Assembly (NCBI GenBank): GCA_964353455.1
Contig: CAYGWP010000205.1
Location: forward strand, 1-9,478
Length of the DNA: 9,478 bases
Source: CAYGWP01 sp964353455
GTDB taxonomy: Bacteria; Planctomycetota; Phycisphaerae; FEN-1346
Direction of reading: 5' to 3'
Both the position numbers and the translations under genes were made by a program. This document shows, piece by piece, positions 1-6,992 of the stretch. Position 1 is the first letter of the stretch. Every line of letters begins with the position of its first letter. The notes beneath the pieces are model-generated. The model did no database searches. It saw nothing but the letters and a program-made list of their open reading frames with translations, and was not told the DNA's origin.

Positions 1-57
1 CTGCTGCCCCTGGGAGTGAAGCCGAGGGATGGGTCCAAGGAGCGCGCGAAGCCATGA
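1..57 (+). CDS. 3' end of an upstream gene (partial, C-terminal 18 codons)
   Basis: Frame 1 is open from the first base to a TGA at 55-57 and reads LLPLGVKPRDGSKERAKP. About 15 of its 18 sense codons end in G or C, as in the confirmed genes downstream. The frame of the next gene is also open to the window edge but has only about 10 of 18 G/C third positions, so frame 1 is the better coding candidate. Its stop overlaps the next start codon in an ATGA junction, typical of translational coupling in an operon. The fragment is too short to identify. From the neighbours (PAS, PP2C, NuoE, NuoF) it might be the end of a group C [FeFe]-hydrogenase-like or other iron-sulfur protein, but that is a guess from context. 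Confidence 0.5.
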   Translation: MLPLGVKPRDGSKERAKP

Positions 58-563
58 ACGAATCCGACGGCCTCATCTCCTCGGTGCACGCCGCCGCTGT
101 CCTTCAGCACACGCCAAACGGCGTCCTCCTGGTGGACCGTCAGACGCGGATCCGTTTTGTCAACCCCGCCTTCCGGAGGATGTTTCAGTGCAGGGACGAT
201 GAACTGACGGGGCGGCCCGCGGCCGGGATCGTGCACTCGGACTGCTTTGAGCGGGCCATCGCCGCCGGCGGCAACCTCATGGTGAAGGAGACGGTCGCCG
301 AGCACGACATGAGTTTCCGCGTGGGCCTCTTCCCGGTCGAGGGGGAGGACCTCTACTGCGGCATCTTTATCGACATCTCGGAGGAGGAAAAGGCGAGAGA
401 ACGCCTCCACAACCTCAGGGCCCACACGCTGGAGCGGGCGCAGGAGGTGATCTCGCGGCAGATGCAGACGGCCCAGGAGATCGCCAGGCTCCTCGGCGAA
501 ACCACCGCCGAGACCAAAGTCCTCCTTGTCAAACTGATGTCCTTGTTTAAGGAAGAGGGCTAA
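54..563 (+). CDS. small PAS-domain sensor protein
   Basis: This 169-aa protein has a PAS fold at about residues 12-112, with the typical opening (HTPNGVLLVD, then RIRFVNPAF and a DELTGRP segment) and the closing strand GIFIDISEEE. From about 113 to 169 it forms a charged, probably coiled-coil helix (ERAQEVISRQMQTAQEIARL, then GETTAETKV). No kinase, DNA-binding or cyclase domain and no signal peptide or membrane segment is visible, so it is a cytosolic sensory module that must act through a partner. A PAS followed by this kind of helix is, from memory, like the C-terminal part of HydS-type sensory [FeFe]-hydrogenases; here it seems to be a separate gene. The ATG at 54 has AAGGAG at 37-42, a rather long spacing, and overlaps the upstream stop. 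The phosphatase gene starts two bases after its stop, which suggests the pair work together. The ligand is unknown: no heme or flavin motif can be recognised. Confidence 0.8.
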   Translation: MNESDGLISSVHAAAVLQHTPNGVLLVDRQTRIRFVNPAFRRMFQCRDDELTGRPAAGIVHSDCFERAIAAGGNLMVKETVAEHDMSFRVGLFPVEGEDLYCGIFIDISEEEKARERLHNLRAHTLERAQEVISRQMQTAQEIARLLGETTAETKVLLVKLMSLFKEEG

Positions 564-565
564 TC

Positions 566-1717
566 GTGAGGTTGTACTTCGAGTGGGGCACCAAGCAACT
601 GCGCAAGCGCAACGAGGAACTGTGCGGCGACGCGGTTGCCGTGTCGCGCCATCCGGATTCGGTGACCCTGGCCCTGTCCGACGGCCTCGGCAGCGGCGTG
701 AAGGCGAACATCCTCGCCACGCTGACGACCCGGATTGCCATGCATCTCCTGGAGAACGAACTGCCCTTGAGCGAGGTGGTGGAGACGCTGGGCCAGACGC
801 TGCCGGTCTGCCAGGTGCGCAAACTGGCTTACAGCACGTTCGCCATCGCGCAGTTCTTCCGCGACGGCCGCGCGCGCGTCGTTGAGTTCGACACCCCGCC
901 GACCATCGTGCTGCGGCAGCGCAAGCGCATCCCCTTGCCCTTTCACGAGCGGGCCATCGGCGGCAAGACGATCCGCGAATCGGTCTTTGACCTGGAACTG
1001 GGCGACTGGATCGTGTTCGTCTCGGACGGCGTCCTGAACGCCGGCATCGGCGGCGTGTACCCCCTCGGCTGGGGCTGGGAACAGACGGCCCGGTACCTGG
1101 AGGAACACAGCCACCCCGAACTGACGGCCCAGGCCCTGGCCGACAAACTCGGCGACACCGTGGCCGACTTGTACGCGGGCGAACCGGGCGACGACGTCAG
1201 CATCGTGGTCATCAAGGTCCGCCACAAACTCGTGGCGACGGTGCTTGCCGGCCCTCCCGCAGCGCGGGATGCAGATGAGGAAGTGCTGGCCCGGTTCGTC
1301 CAGCGGCAGGGACTGCACGTGGTCTGCGGCGGGACCACCGCCAAGATGGTGTCTCGGCACATGGGCAAGCCCCTGGAAGTGGACCTGGAGACGATGAAGC
1401 CCGACGTGCCGGCCCTGGCCCGGATGGAAGGCGTTGACCTGGTCACCGAGGGAATCCTGACGTTGACGCGGGCGAACGAACTGCTCCAGTCTGGCGCCCA
1501 GAAAGAAACCGTGAGGTTCCGGACCGACGGGGCGGCGGCCCTGGTGCGGCTACTGCTGAGCGTTGACCACGTGCACTTCATCATTGGGCTTGCGGTGAAC
1601 CCGGCGCACCAGAACCCGAGCCTGCCGCACCAGTTGGGCATCAAGTTGGCGGTCGTCCGCGGCATCGCCGATGAACTTGCGAAGCGGGGCATCGAGGTCT
1701 CCGTCGAGACCGCGTAG
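566..1717 (+). CDS. PP2C/SpoIIE-family serine phosphatase with an unassigned C-terminal domain
   Basis: This 383-aa protein starts with GTG at 566, two bases after the PAS gene stop, with a purine-rich ribosome site (GAGG at 555-558). Residues 1 to about 220 form a PP2C-like phosphatase domain: GDAV at 21-24, the metal-binding SDGLGSG at 38-44, SDGVLNAG with Asp154, and GDDVSIVVI with Asp209/Asp210. These acidic residues are the ones that hold the two metal ions in PP2C enzymes, so it is probably active. Bacterial SpoIIE-type phosphatases usually dephosphorylate a serine on an anti-sigma antagonist or similar partner. Residues about 225-383 (GGTTAKMVSRHMGK, later GVDLVTEGILTL) match no domain I can name. 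No membrane segment is seen. Similar phosphatases are known beside group C [FeFe]-hydrogenases and NuoE/F-like genes, which fits the neighbours. The substrate and any matching kinase are not in the window. Confidence 0.87.
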   Translation: MRLYFEWGTKQLRKRNEELCGDAVAVSRHPDSVTLALSDGLGSGVKANILATLTTRIAMHLLENELPLSEVVETLGQTLPVCQVRKLAYSTFAIAQFFRDGRARVVEFDTPPTIVLRQRKRIPLPFHERAIGGKTIRESVFDLELGDWIVFVSDGVLNAGIGGVYPLGWGWEQTARYLEEHSHPELTAQALADKLGDTVADLYAGEPGDDVSIVVIKVRHKLVATVLAGPPAARDADEEVLARFVQRQGLHVVCGGTTAKMVSRHMGKPLEVDLETMKPDVPALARMEGVDLVTEGILTLTRANELLQSGAQKETVRFRTDGAAALVRLLLSVDHVHFIIGLAVNPAHQNPSLPHQLGIKLAVVRGIADELAKRGIEVSVETA

Positions 1718-1729
1718 GCGAAAGCGGCG

Positions 1730-1735
1730 AAGGGA
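1730..1735 (+). promoter_or_regulatory. ribosome binding site of the NuoE-like gene
   Basis: AAGGGA lies 7 nt before the ATG at 1743. It decides the start: an in-frame upstream ATG at 1671 would run 47 bases into the phosphatase gene and add an Arg-rich stretch unlike the family, and an ATG at 1736 is in another frame. Confidence 0.6.
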
Positions 1736-1742
1736 ATGGCCG

Positions 1743-2249
1743 ATGGCCAAGGACACGGTGGCGAAAGAAGAACTCATCGACGACATCGTCCGCCGCTACG
1801 ACGCCGATGTGGGCATGTTGATCCCCATGATGCAGGACCTCCAGGCCGAGTGCGGCTACCTGCAGGTGGATCAACTGCGGCGGCTGGCGGGGCGCCTCGA
1901 CCTCCCCCTGAGCCGCCTGTATGCCGTGGCGACGTTCTACGCCTCGTTCCGCCTCTCGCCGAAGGGGCAGCACGAGGTGACGCTGTGCGTGGGCACGGTC
2001 TGTCACCTGAAGGGCGCGGGGGCGATCTCCGAGATGATCCAGAAGGAGTTCCAGGTGGCGGCCGGCGGCACCACGCCCGACGGGCTCTTCTCGTTCCAGC
2101 CGGTCAACTGCGTGGGGGCTTGCGCCCTGGCGCCCGTGATGATTGTGGACGGCAAGTACTATGACGGCATGGGGCCGGATTCCGTACGCAAGATTCTCCG
2201 CGGGCTTCCCATGGAGGAAGGGGCCGCTGAAAGGAAGGCCAGGAAGTGA
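1743..2249 (+). CDS. nuoE: NuoE/HymA-type [2Fe-2S] thioredoxin-like subunit
   Basis: This 168-aa protein belongs to the 24-kDa subunit family of complex I and of soluble NAD(H)-linked hydrogenases (NuoE, HoxE, HymA, HndA). Residues about 10-70 are the N-terminal helical bundle (LIPMMQDLQAECGYLQ, then LSRLYAVATFYASF, a family signature). The C-terminal thioredoxin-like domain carries the four [2Fe-2S] ligands, Cys82-x4-Cys87 (CVGTVC) and Cys123-x3-Cys127 (CVGAC). Family members pass electrons to or from the FMN subunit and are needed for stability or electron bifurcation in some complexes. Its stop overlaps the start of the NuoF-like gene (GTGA at 2246-2249), so the two are probably made in equal amounts. 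The gap to the phosphatase gene is 25 nt. It is cytosolic; there is no signal peptide. The symbol marks the family; it does not mean a membrane complex I is present, since no membrane subunit is seen. Confidence 0.93.
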   Translation: MAKDTVAKEELIDDIVRRYDADVGMLIPMMQDLQAECGYLQVDQLRRLAGRLDLPLSRLYAVATFYASFRLSPKGQHEVTLCVGTVCHLKGAGAISEMIQKEFQVAAGGTTPDGLFSFQPVNCVGACALAPVMIVDGKYYDGMGPDSVRKILRGLPMEEGAAERKARK

Positions 2250-4111
2250 CGGTTGCCACCACCAAGCGGCTCTTGAGCCCGGCGGACCTCCAGGGCATGC
2301 GGGAGGAACTGCTCGCGCGCGAGAGCCCCTCGGCCAAGTGCGTTCGCGTGTGCATCGGCACAGGCTGCATGGCCAAGGGGTCGCGCCGCGTGTATGAACT
2401 TTTTGCCGAGGCCACAAAAGAGGTCGGCGCCAAGGCCGAGGCCGTCAAGTGCGTCGGCTGCCACGGGTTCTGCGAGCGCGGCCCGATCGTGGTGATCCAG
2501 CCCGGCAATGTCTTCTACCAGCGGGTGGAGGAGCCGGACGTCGCCGAGATTTTCCGCGAGACGGTGGTGGGCGGCCGCGTCGTCGAGCGGCTCCTCTACC
2601 AGGACTCCGCCACGGGCGCCAAGGCGAAGACCGCCGGGGAAATCCCCTTCTACAAAGCCCAGCAGCGCATCGTTCTGGCGCACAACGGCGAGATCGATCC
2701 CACCAACATCGAGGATTACATCGCGGTCGGCGGGTACTCGGCCCTCGCCAAGGCGCTCGCCACGATGACCCCCGAGCAAGTGCTGTCGGAGGTGGAGCGT
2801 TCGAGCCTGCGCGGCCGCGGCGGCGGCGGGTTCCCCACCGGCAGGAAGTGGCGATCCTGCCGCGATGCTCACGGCTCGCCCAAATACGTCATCTGCAACG
2901 GCGATGAGGGCGACCCCGGCGCGTTCATGGACCGCAGCGTCATGGAAGGCAACCCCCACGCCGTCATCGAGGGGATGATCATCGGCGCGTATGCCATCGG
3001 CTCGTCTCTAGGCTACCTCTACGTGCGCAACGAGTATCCGCTTGCGGTTCAGCACCTGCGGCACGCGATCCGCCAGGCCAGGGACCTGGGCCTCGTGGGC
3101 GAAGACATCCTAGGCAGCGGATTTTCATTCGACATCCGGATCAACCGCGGCGGCGGGGCGTTCGTCTGCGGCGAATCCACCGCCCTCATGGCTTCGCTCG
3201 AGGGCCGGCCGGGAGAGCCCAGGGCCAAGTACGTCCATACGGTCGAGCACGGCCTGTGGGACAAGCCCTCCAACCTCAACAACGTAGAGACGTGGGCCAA
3301 CGTGCCGACGATCATCAACCGCGGCGGCGACTGGTTCGCATCCATCGGCACGGAGAAGTCCAAAGGGACCAAGGTCTTCAGCCTCGTCGGAGAGGTCGTC
3401 AACACCGGCCTCGTGGAAGTGCCGATGGGCATGACGCTTCGCAGGATCATCTACGACATCGGCGGCGGGGTGAAGAACGGAAAGGCGTTCAAGGCCGTCC
3501 AGACCGGCGGGCCGTCGGGCGGGTGCATCCCCGCCCAGTTCCTCGATGCACGCGTCGATTTCGAGGAACTCACGAAACTCGGCTCGATGATGGGCTCCGG
3601 CGGCATGATCGTGATGAGCGAAGACACCTGCATGGTAAACATCGCCCGCTACTTCACGAACTTCCTGCGCGACGAGTCGTGCGGCAAGTGCACACCCTGC
3701 CGCGAGGGACTCGCCCAGATGCTTTACATCCTCGACCACATCACGCACGGTGAGGGGCAGCCGGGCGACATCGAACGACTCGAGGCCCTGGGCGAACTCC
3801 TGGCCGGCACCGCGCTCTGCGCGCTCGGCAAGACGGCCGCAAACCCCATCCTCTCGACCGTCCGCTATTTCCGCGATGAATACGATGCCCACATCATGGA
3901 TAAGCGATGCCCGGCCAAGCAGTGCCGCGGCCTGTTCCGCTACAGCATCGCGGTGGAACTGTGCAAGGCCTGCGGCCTGTGCCGCAAGCATTGCCCCGTG
4001 GATGCCATCGCCGGCGAAAAGAAGGTCCCGCACGTCATCGACCAGCAGAAGTGCACGCGTTGCGGCATGTGCTTGGAGAAGTGCCCGTTCAACGCCGTAG
4101 TCAAGGTTTGA
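2246..4111 (+). CDS. nuoF: NuoF/HymB-type NADH- and FMN-binding subunit with extra ferredoxin domains
   Basis: This 621-aa flavoprotein is the likely NAD(H) site of the module. In order: an N-terminal thioredoxin-like [2Fe-2S] domain (Cys36-x4-Cys41 and Cys72-x3-Cys76); the 51-kDa core with the nucleotide loop GRGGGGFPTGRKW (from about 190), the FMN motif CNGDEGDPGAFMDR (217-230) and GGGAFVCGESTAL (302-314); an SLBB-like part; the [4Fe-4S] site SCGKCTPC (Cys479, 482, 485) with Cys525 in TALCALG; and a C-terminal 2[4Fe-4S] ferredoxin (Cys573/576/579/583 and Cys603/606/609/613). Plain complex I NuoF is about 430 aa and lacks both end domains; this longer layout is that of HymB/HndC/HydB subunits of soluble, often electron-bifurcating, complexes. 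The GTG start overlaps the NuoE stop. The reaction is presumably NAD+/NADH exchange with iron-sulfur partners. Whether it bifurcates cannot be decided from the sequence. Confidence 0.94.
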   Translation: MTVATTKRLLSPADLQGMREELLARESPSAKCVRVCIGTGCMAKGSRRVYELFAEATKEVGAKAEAVKCVGCHGFCERGPIVVIQPGNVFYQRVEEPDVAEIFRETVVGGRVVERLLYQDSATGAKAKTAGEIPFYKAQQRIVLAHNGEIDPTNIEDYIAVGGYSALAKALATMTPEQVLSEVERSSLRGRGGGGFPTGRKWRSCRDAHGSPKYVICNGDEGDPGAFMDRSVMEGNPHAVIEGMIIGAYAIGSSLGYLYVRNEYPLAVQHLRHAIRQARDLGLVGEDILGSGFSFDIRINRGGGAFVCGESTALMASLEGRPGEPRAKYVHTVEHGLWDKPSNLNNVETWANVPTIINRGGDWFASIGTEKSKGTKVFSLVGEVVNTGLVEVPMGMTLRRIIYDIGGGVKNGKAFKAVQTGGPSGGCIPAQFLDARVDFEELTKLGSMMGSGGMIVMSEDTCMVNIARYFTNFLRDESCGKCTPCREGLAQMLYILDHITHGEGQPGDIERLEALGELLAGTALCALGKTAANPILSTVRYFRDEYDAHIMDKRCPAKQCRGLFRYSIAVELCKACGLCRKHCPVDAIAGEKKVPHVIDQQKCTRCGMCLEKCPFNAVVKV

Positions 4112-4124
4112 GGGAGAGCGGCTT

Positions 4125-5003
4125 GTGCCGACGGTAACTATTGACTCTTATCCGGTGGAGGTGGAGGCGGGCGCCACCATTCTCGATGCCGCCAACAAGG
4201 CCGGCATCTGGATTCCGACGCTCTGCTATCACCCCGCCGTTTCGCATCCGGCCATCTGCCGGCTGTGCATGGTGGAACTGGACCGCGGCACATGGAAGCA
4301 ACTGGTGACCGCGTGCAACTACCCGGTCCGGCGCGACATCGTCGTAAGCGTGTCAAGCGAGGCGGCCGCTGGCGCGCGCCGCGGGGTCATGGAACTCCTG
4401 TTGGCCCGCGCGCCGGAAAGCAAGCCTCTCCAGGCGCTGGCCAGGCGCATCGGCGTCGAGAAGACACCCTACCCCGCGGTCAGCAAAACCCAGCGGGACT
4501 GCATCCTCTGCGGCCTGTGCACCGCGGTGTGCGAAGAGGTCATCGGTCGCGCGGCCATCGGGTTCTCGGGGCGCGGACAGACGCGGGCCGTCAGCGCCCC
4601 CTTCCGCCAGCCGGCCGAGAACTGCATCGGGTGTGGTGCGTGCGCGGCTGTCTGCCCCGTCGGCACGATCCAACTCAGGTTCCACGAGAAAGAGGGCGAG
4701 ATCGAGATTTCGCCCTTTAAGACCCGGGCAAAGATGCTCGCATGCAAGCAGTGCGGCGCGCGAGTGGCAAGCGTGCCGGTGGTCGAGGAGGCCCTGCGCA
4801 AGGCCAAGATCGATTGGAAGAAGTTCAAGGAAATCACGCAACTGTGCACGAAATGCCGGCGCAAGGCGGCGGCCTCGCAGTTGACGGACGTCGCGGCAAT
4901 GGCATCACAACTCGGGTACCTGGGCGGACGCGAACCTGTGGCCTCGGGCGGCAAGTCGAAGACCCGCCCTGTCGGCGGACGAAAGTCACGCGCCGGGAAA
5001 TAG
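4125..5003 (+). CDS. HoxU/NuoG-N-terminus-like iron-sulfur protein, variant without the His-Cys3 cluster
   Basis: This 292-aa electron carrier starts with GTG at 4125, preceded by GAGGGAG at 4110-4116. Residues 1 to about 75 are a plant-type [2Fe-2S] ferredoxin (Cys34, Cys45, Cys48, Cys64). The following segment keeps the helix RRGVMELLL (85-93), but the usual H-x3-C-x2-C-x5-C cluster site is absent: residues 94-111 contain no Cys or His. A 2[4Fe-4S] ferredoxin follows (Cys126/129/132/136 and Cys167/170/173/177). After it come two CxxC pairs, Cys207/Cys210 and Cys241/Cys244, which could bind zinc or another iron-sulfur cluster, then a basic Gly/Ser/Lys/Arg tail (about 250-292). There is no H-cluster domain as in HydA and no molybdopterin domain as in full NuoG. 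In position it corresponds to HoxU: it would wire the NuoE/NuoF pair to a catalytic partner, here most likely the CODH made from the next gene. The partner assignment rests on gene order. Confidence 0.85.
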   Translation: MPTVTIDSYPVEVEAGATILDAANKAGIWIPTLCYHPAVSHPAICRLCMVELDRGTWKQLVTACNYPVRRDIVVSVSSEAAAGARRGVMELLLARAPESKPLQALARRIGVEKTPYPAVSKTQRDCILCGLCTAVCEEVIGRAAIGFSGRGQTRAVSAPFRQPAENCIGCGACAAVCPVGTIQLRFHEKEGEIEISPFKTRAKMLACKQCGARVASVPVVEEALRKAKIDWKKFKEITQLCTKCRRKAAASQLTDVAAMASQLGYLGGREPVASGGKSKTRPVGGRKSRAGK

Positions 5004-5010
5004 CGAGATT

Positions 5011-5026
5011 GGTCGCCGCGGCGACC
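5011..5026 (+). promoter_or_regulatory. perfect 16-bp palindrome upstream of acsA
   Basis: GGTCGCCGCGGCGACC is a perfect inverted repeat in the 41-nt gap between the HoxU-like stop and acsA, ending 5 nt before the ribosome site. It could be a dimeric regulator's operator, or form a short RNA hairpin (6-bp stem, CGCG loop) that affects acsA translation or processing. In DNA this GC-rich, chance cannot be excluded. No promoter hexamers are clear beside it. Confidence 0.4.
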
Positions 5027-5031
5027 CTAAC

Positions 5032-5037
5032 GAGGAG
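5032..5037 (+). promoter_or_regulatory. acsA: ribosome binding site of acsA
   Basis: GAGGAG ends 7 nt before the ATG at 5045 and fixes that start. The open frame runs back to an ATG at 4742, but that would overlap 262 bases of the HoxU-like gene and add 101 residues with no match to CODH. Confidence 0.75.
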
Positions 5038-5044
5038 AATACGG

Positions 5045-6985
5045 ATGGACGTCAAGAAGCGAAGCAGCGATGCCGCCGCCCAGAAAATGCTCAAGCAGAT
5101 GGATAAGCAAGGGGTTGAGACCGTCTGGGACCGCCTCGAACAGCAGGAGCCGCAGTGCGGCTTCGGCCAACTGGGGCTCTGCTGCCGCATCTGCAACATG
5201 GGCCCCTGCCGCATCGACCCGTTCGGGGAAGGTCCGCAGCGCGGCGTGTGCGGGGCGGATGCCGACACGATCATCGCCCGGAACTTCCTGCGGGCGGTGG
5301 CGGGCGGCGCCAGCGCCCACTCGGACCACGGGCGCGGCGTGGCCCATGCCTTCATCGCCATGGCCCGCGGCGATGCACCCGACTACTCCATCAAGGACCG
5401 CCGGAAACTGCTGACGCTGGCCGCCGAGTGGGACATGAAGACCGACGGCCGCAGCGACCAGGAGATCGCCCAGGAACTGGGCGAGTTGTCGCTCGCTGAA
5501 TTCGGCAAGTCCCACGGCACCCAGCGGATGGCGAAGCGCGCCCCGGCGCCGCGCCAGGCCCTGTGGAAGAAGTACGAGATCACCCCGCGCTCCATCGACC
5601 GCGAGGTCGTCGAGGCCCTGCACCGCTCGACAATGGGCGTGGACCAGGACTATAAGAGCCTCCTGCGCCACGCCAGCCGCTGCTCGCTGGCCGACGGCTG
5701 GGGCGGCTCCATGATCGCCACCGAACTCCAGGACATCATGTTCGGCACGCCCATCCCGACCCGCGGCGAGATCAACCTGGGGGTCCTCAAGGAAGACCAC
5801 GTCAACCTGGTTGTGCACGGCCACGAGCCGCTCCTGTCGGAGATGGTGGCGGCCGCCTCGACGCTCCCCGAGATCGTCGATGAAGCCAGGAAGGCCGGCG
5901 CAAAGGGCGTCAACGTCGCCGGCATCTGCTGCACGGCGAATGAACTCCTCGTGCGCCACGGCATCCCGGTGGCGGGCAACTTCCTATCGCAGGAACTGGC
6001 CATCGGCACGGGCGCGGTCGATGTGATGTGCGTGGACGTCCAGTGCATCATGCAAGGTCTTCTGGATGTCGTCCAGCACTACCACACCAAGTTGATCACG
6101 ACCTCCGAGAAGGCACATCTGCCCGGCGTCGAGCACGTGCAGATGGAGGAGGCCCACGCCCTCGAAGCGGGCAAGGCGATCGTCCGCAAGGCCATCGAGG
6201 CGTTCAAGAACCGCTGCGGCCCGGTTTACATTCCCGACAACAAGGGCGAGGCGGTCGTCGGCTTCAGCCATGAGACGATCAACTACATGCTTGGCGGCCG
6301 GTTCCGCGCATCGTACCGGCCCCTCAACGACAACATCATGAACGGCCGCATCCGCGGCGTCGTCGGCGTCGTCGGATGCACCAACCCCAAGGTCACGCAA
6401 GACCTTGGGCACAACACCCTGATGCTCGAACTCATCAAGCGAGACGTCCTTGTCGTGACGACCGGCTGCGCCCAGATCGCCGCCGGCAAGGTGAACCTCC
6501 TCCAGCCCGAGGCCGCCGAGTTCGCGGGACCGGGCCTGCGGGAAATCTGCGAGACGGTCGGCATTCCGCCGGTCCTGGCAATGGGCTCGTGCGTCGATAA
6601 CAGCCGCATACTCGTCGCCTGCTACAACATGGTCCGCGAGGGCGGCCTGGGCGAGGACCTCCAGGACCTCCCGGTAGCAGGCGCCTGCCTGGAGCACATC
6701 ACCGAGAAGGCCCTCTCCATCGGCCAGTACTTCGTCGCCAGCGGCGCTCTGGTGGTCTTCTCAAAGAAACTGTTCCCAATGGCCACCAACTCGAACGTGT
6801 TCAAGTATCTCTCGGAAGGCATCGCGGAGGAACTTGGCGGCCGGTGGGCCGTCGAAGACGACCCCGTCAAGGCCGCCGACCTCATCCAGGCACACATCGA
6901 GGCCAAACGCGATGCGCTCGGCATCAACGTGGCCAAGGAACGCAAACTCTACGGCATGGAAGACCGCCAGCAACTCAAGGTGTAA
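5045..6985 (+). CDS. acsA: Ni-Fe-S carbon monoxide dehydrogenase catalytic subunit (AcsA/CooS)
   Basis: This 646-aa enzyme catalyses CO + H2O <=> CO2 + 2 e- + 2 H+ and, when paired with AcsB, supplies CO through an internal tunnel. Cluster ligands can be read in order: D-cluster Cys38 and Cys46, B-cluster Cys47, Cys50, Cys55 and Cys69 (spacing identical to what I recall for Carboxydothermus CODH-II), then the Ni-Fe-S C-cluster: His260 in VHGHEP, Cys295/296 in GICCTANE, Cys334 in VDVQC, Cys445 in GCTNPK, Cys475 in TTGCAQ and Cys516 in GSCVDNS. The acid-base residues seem present (His in HSDHGRGVAH; Lys555 in TEKALSIGQYF). Members of this family form homodimers in the cytosol. Length is within the normal 630-680 range; nothing is truncated. 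acsB follows after 87 nt, which marks it as the ACS-linked type rather than a lone CooS with CooF/CooH. No CooC nickel-insertion ATPase is seen here. Confidence 0.97.
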   Translation: MDVKKRSSDAAAQKMLKQMDKQGVETVWDRLEQQEPQCGFGQLGLCCRICNMGPCRIDPFGEGPQRGVCGADADTIIARNFLRAVAGGASAHSDHGRGVAHAFIAMARGDAPDYSIKDRRKLLTLAAEWDMKTDGRSDQEIAQELGELSLAEFGKSHGTQRMAKRAPAPRQALWKKYEITPRSIDREVVEALHRSTMGVDQDYKSLLRHASRCSLADGWGGSMIATELQDIMFGTPIPTRGEINLGVLKEDHVNLVVHGHEPLLSEMVAAASTLPEIVDEARKAGAKGVNVAGICCTANELLVRHGIPVAGNFLSQELAIGTGAVDVMCVDVQCIMQGLLDVVQHYHTKLITTSEKAHLPGVEHVQMEEAHALEAGKAIVRKAIEAFKNRCGPVYIPDNKGEAVVGFSHETINYMLGGRFRASYRPLNDNIMNGRIRGVVGVVGCTNPKVTQDLGHNTLMLELIKRDVLVVTTGCAQIAAGKVNLLQPEAAEFAGPGLREICETVGIPPVLAMGSCVDNSRILVACYNMVREGGLGEDLQDLPVAGACLEHITEKALSIGQYFVASGALVVFSKKLFPMATNSNVFKYLSEGIAEELGGRWAVEDDPVKAADLIQAHIEAKRDALGINVAKERKLYGMEDRQQLKV

Positions 6986-6992
6986 CTCACTC

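Noticed and set aside
1671..1742. 24-residue N-terminal extension of the NuoE-like protein
   Set aside because: It overlaps the phosphatase gene end and is Arg-rich, unlike family members; the ATG at 1743 has its own ribosome site.
3125..4033. 302-aa open frame on the minus strand opposite the NuoF-like gene
   Set aside because: It is the antisense shadow of a gene with complete FMN and iron-sulfur motifs; its composition is low-complexity Ala/Asp/Val/His and no motif is seen.
1743..5003. a membrane complex I (Nuo) locus
   Set aside because: Only NuoE, NuoF and a short HoxU-like protein are present, with HymB-type end domains and no membrane or NuoB/C/D subunits, so a soluble module is the better reading.
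4742..5044. 101-residue N-terminal extension of CODH
   Set aside because: It overlaps the HoxU-like coding region, and the ATG at 5045 has a good ribosome site and gives cysteine positions matching the family.
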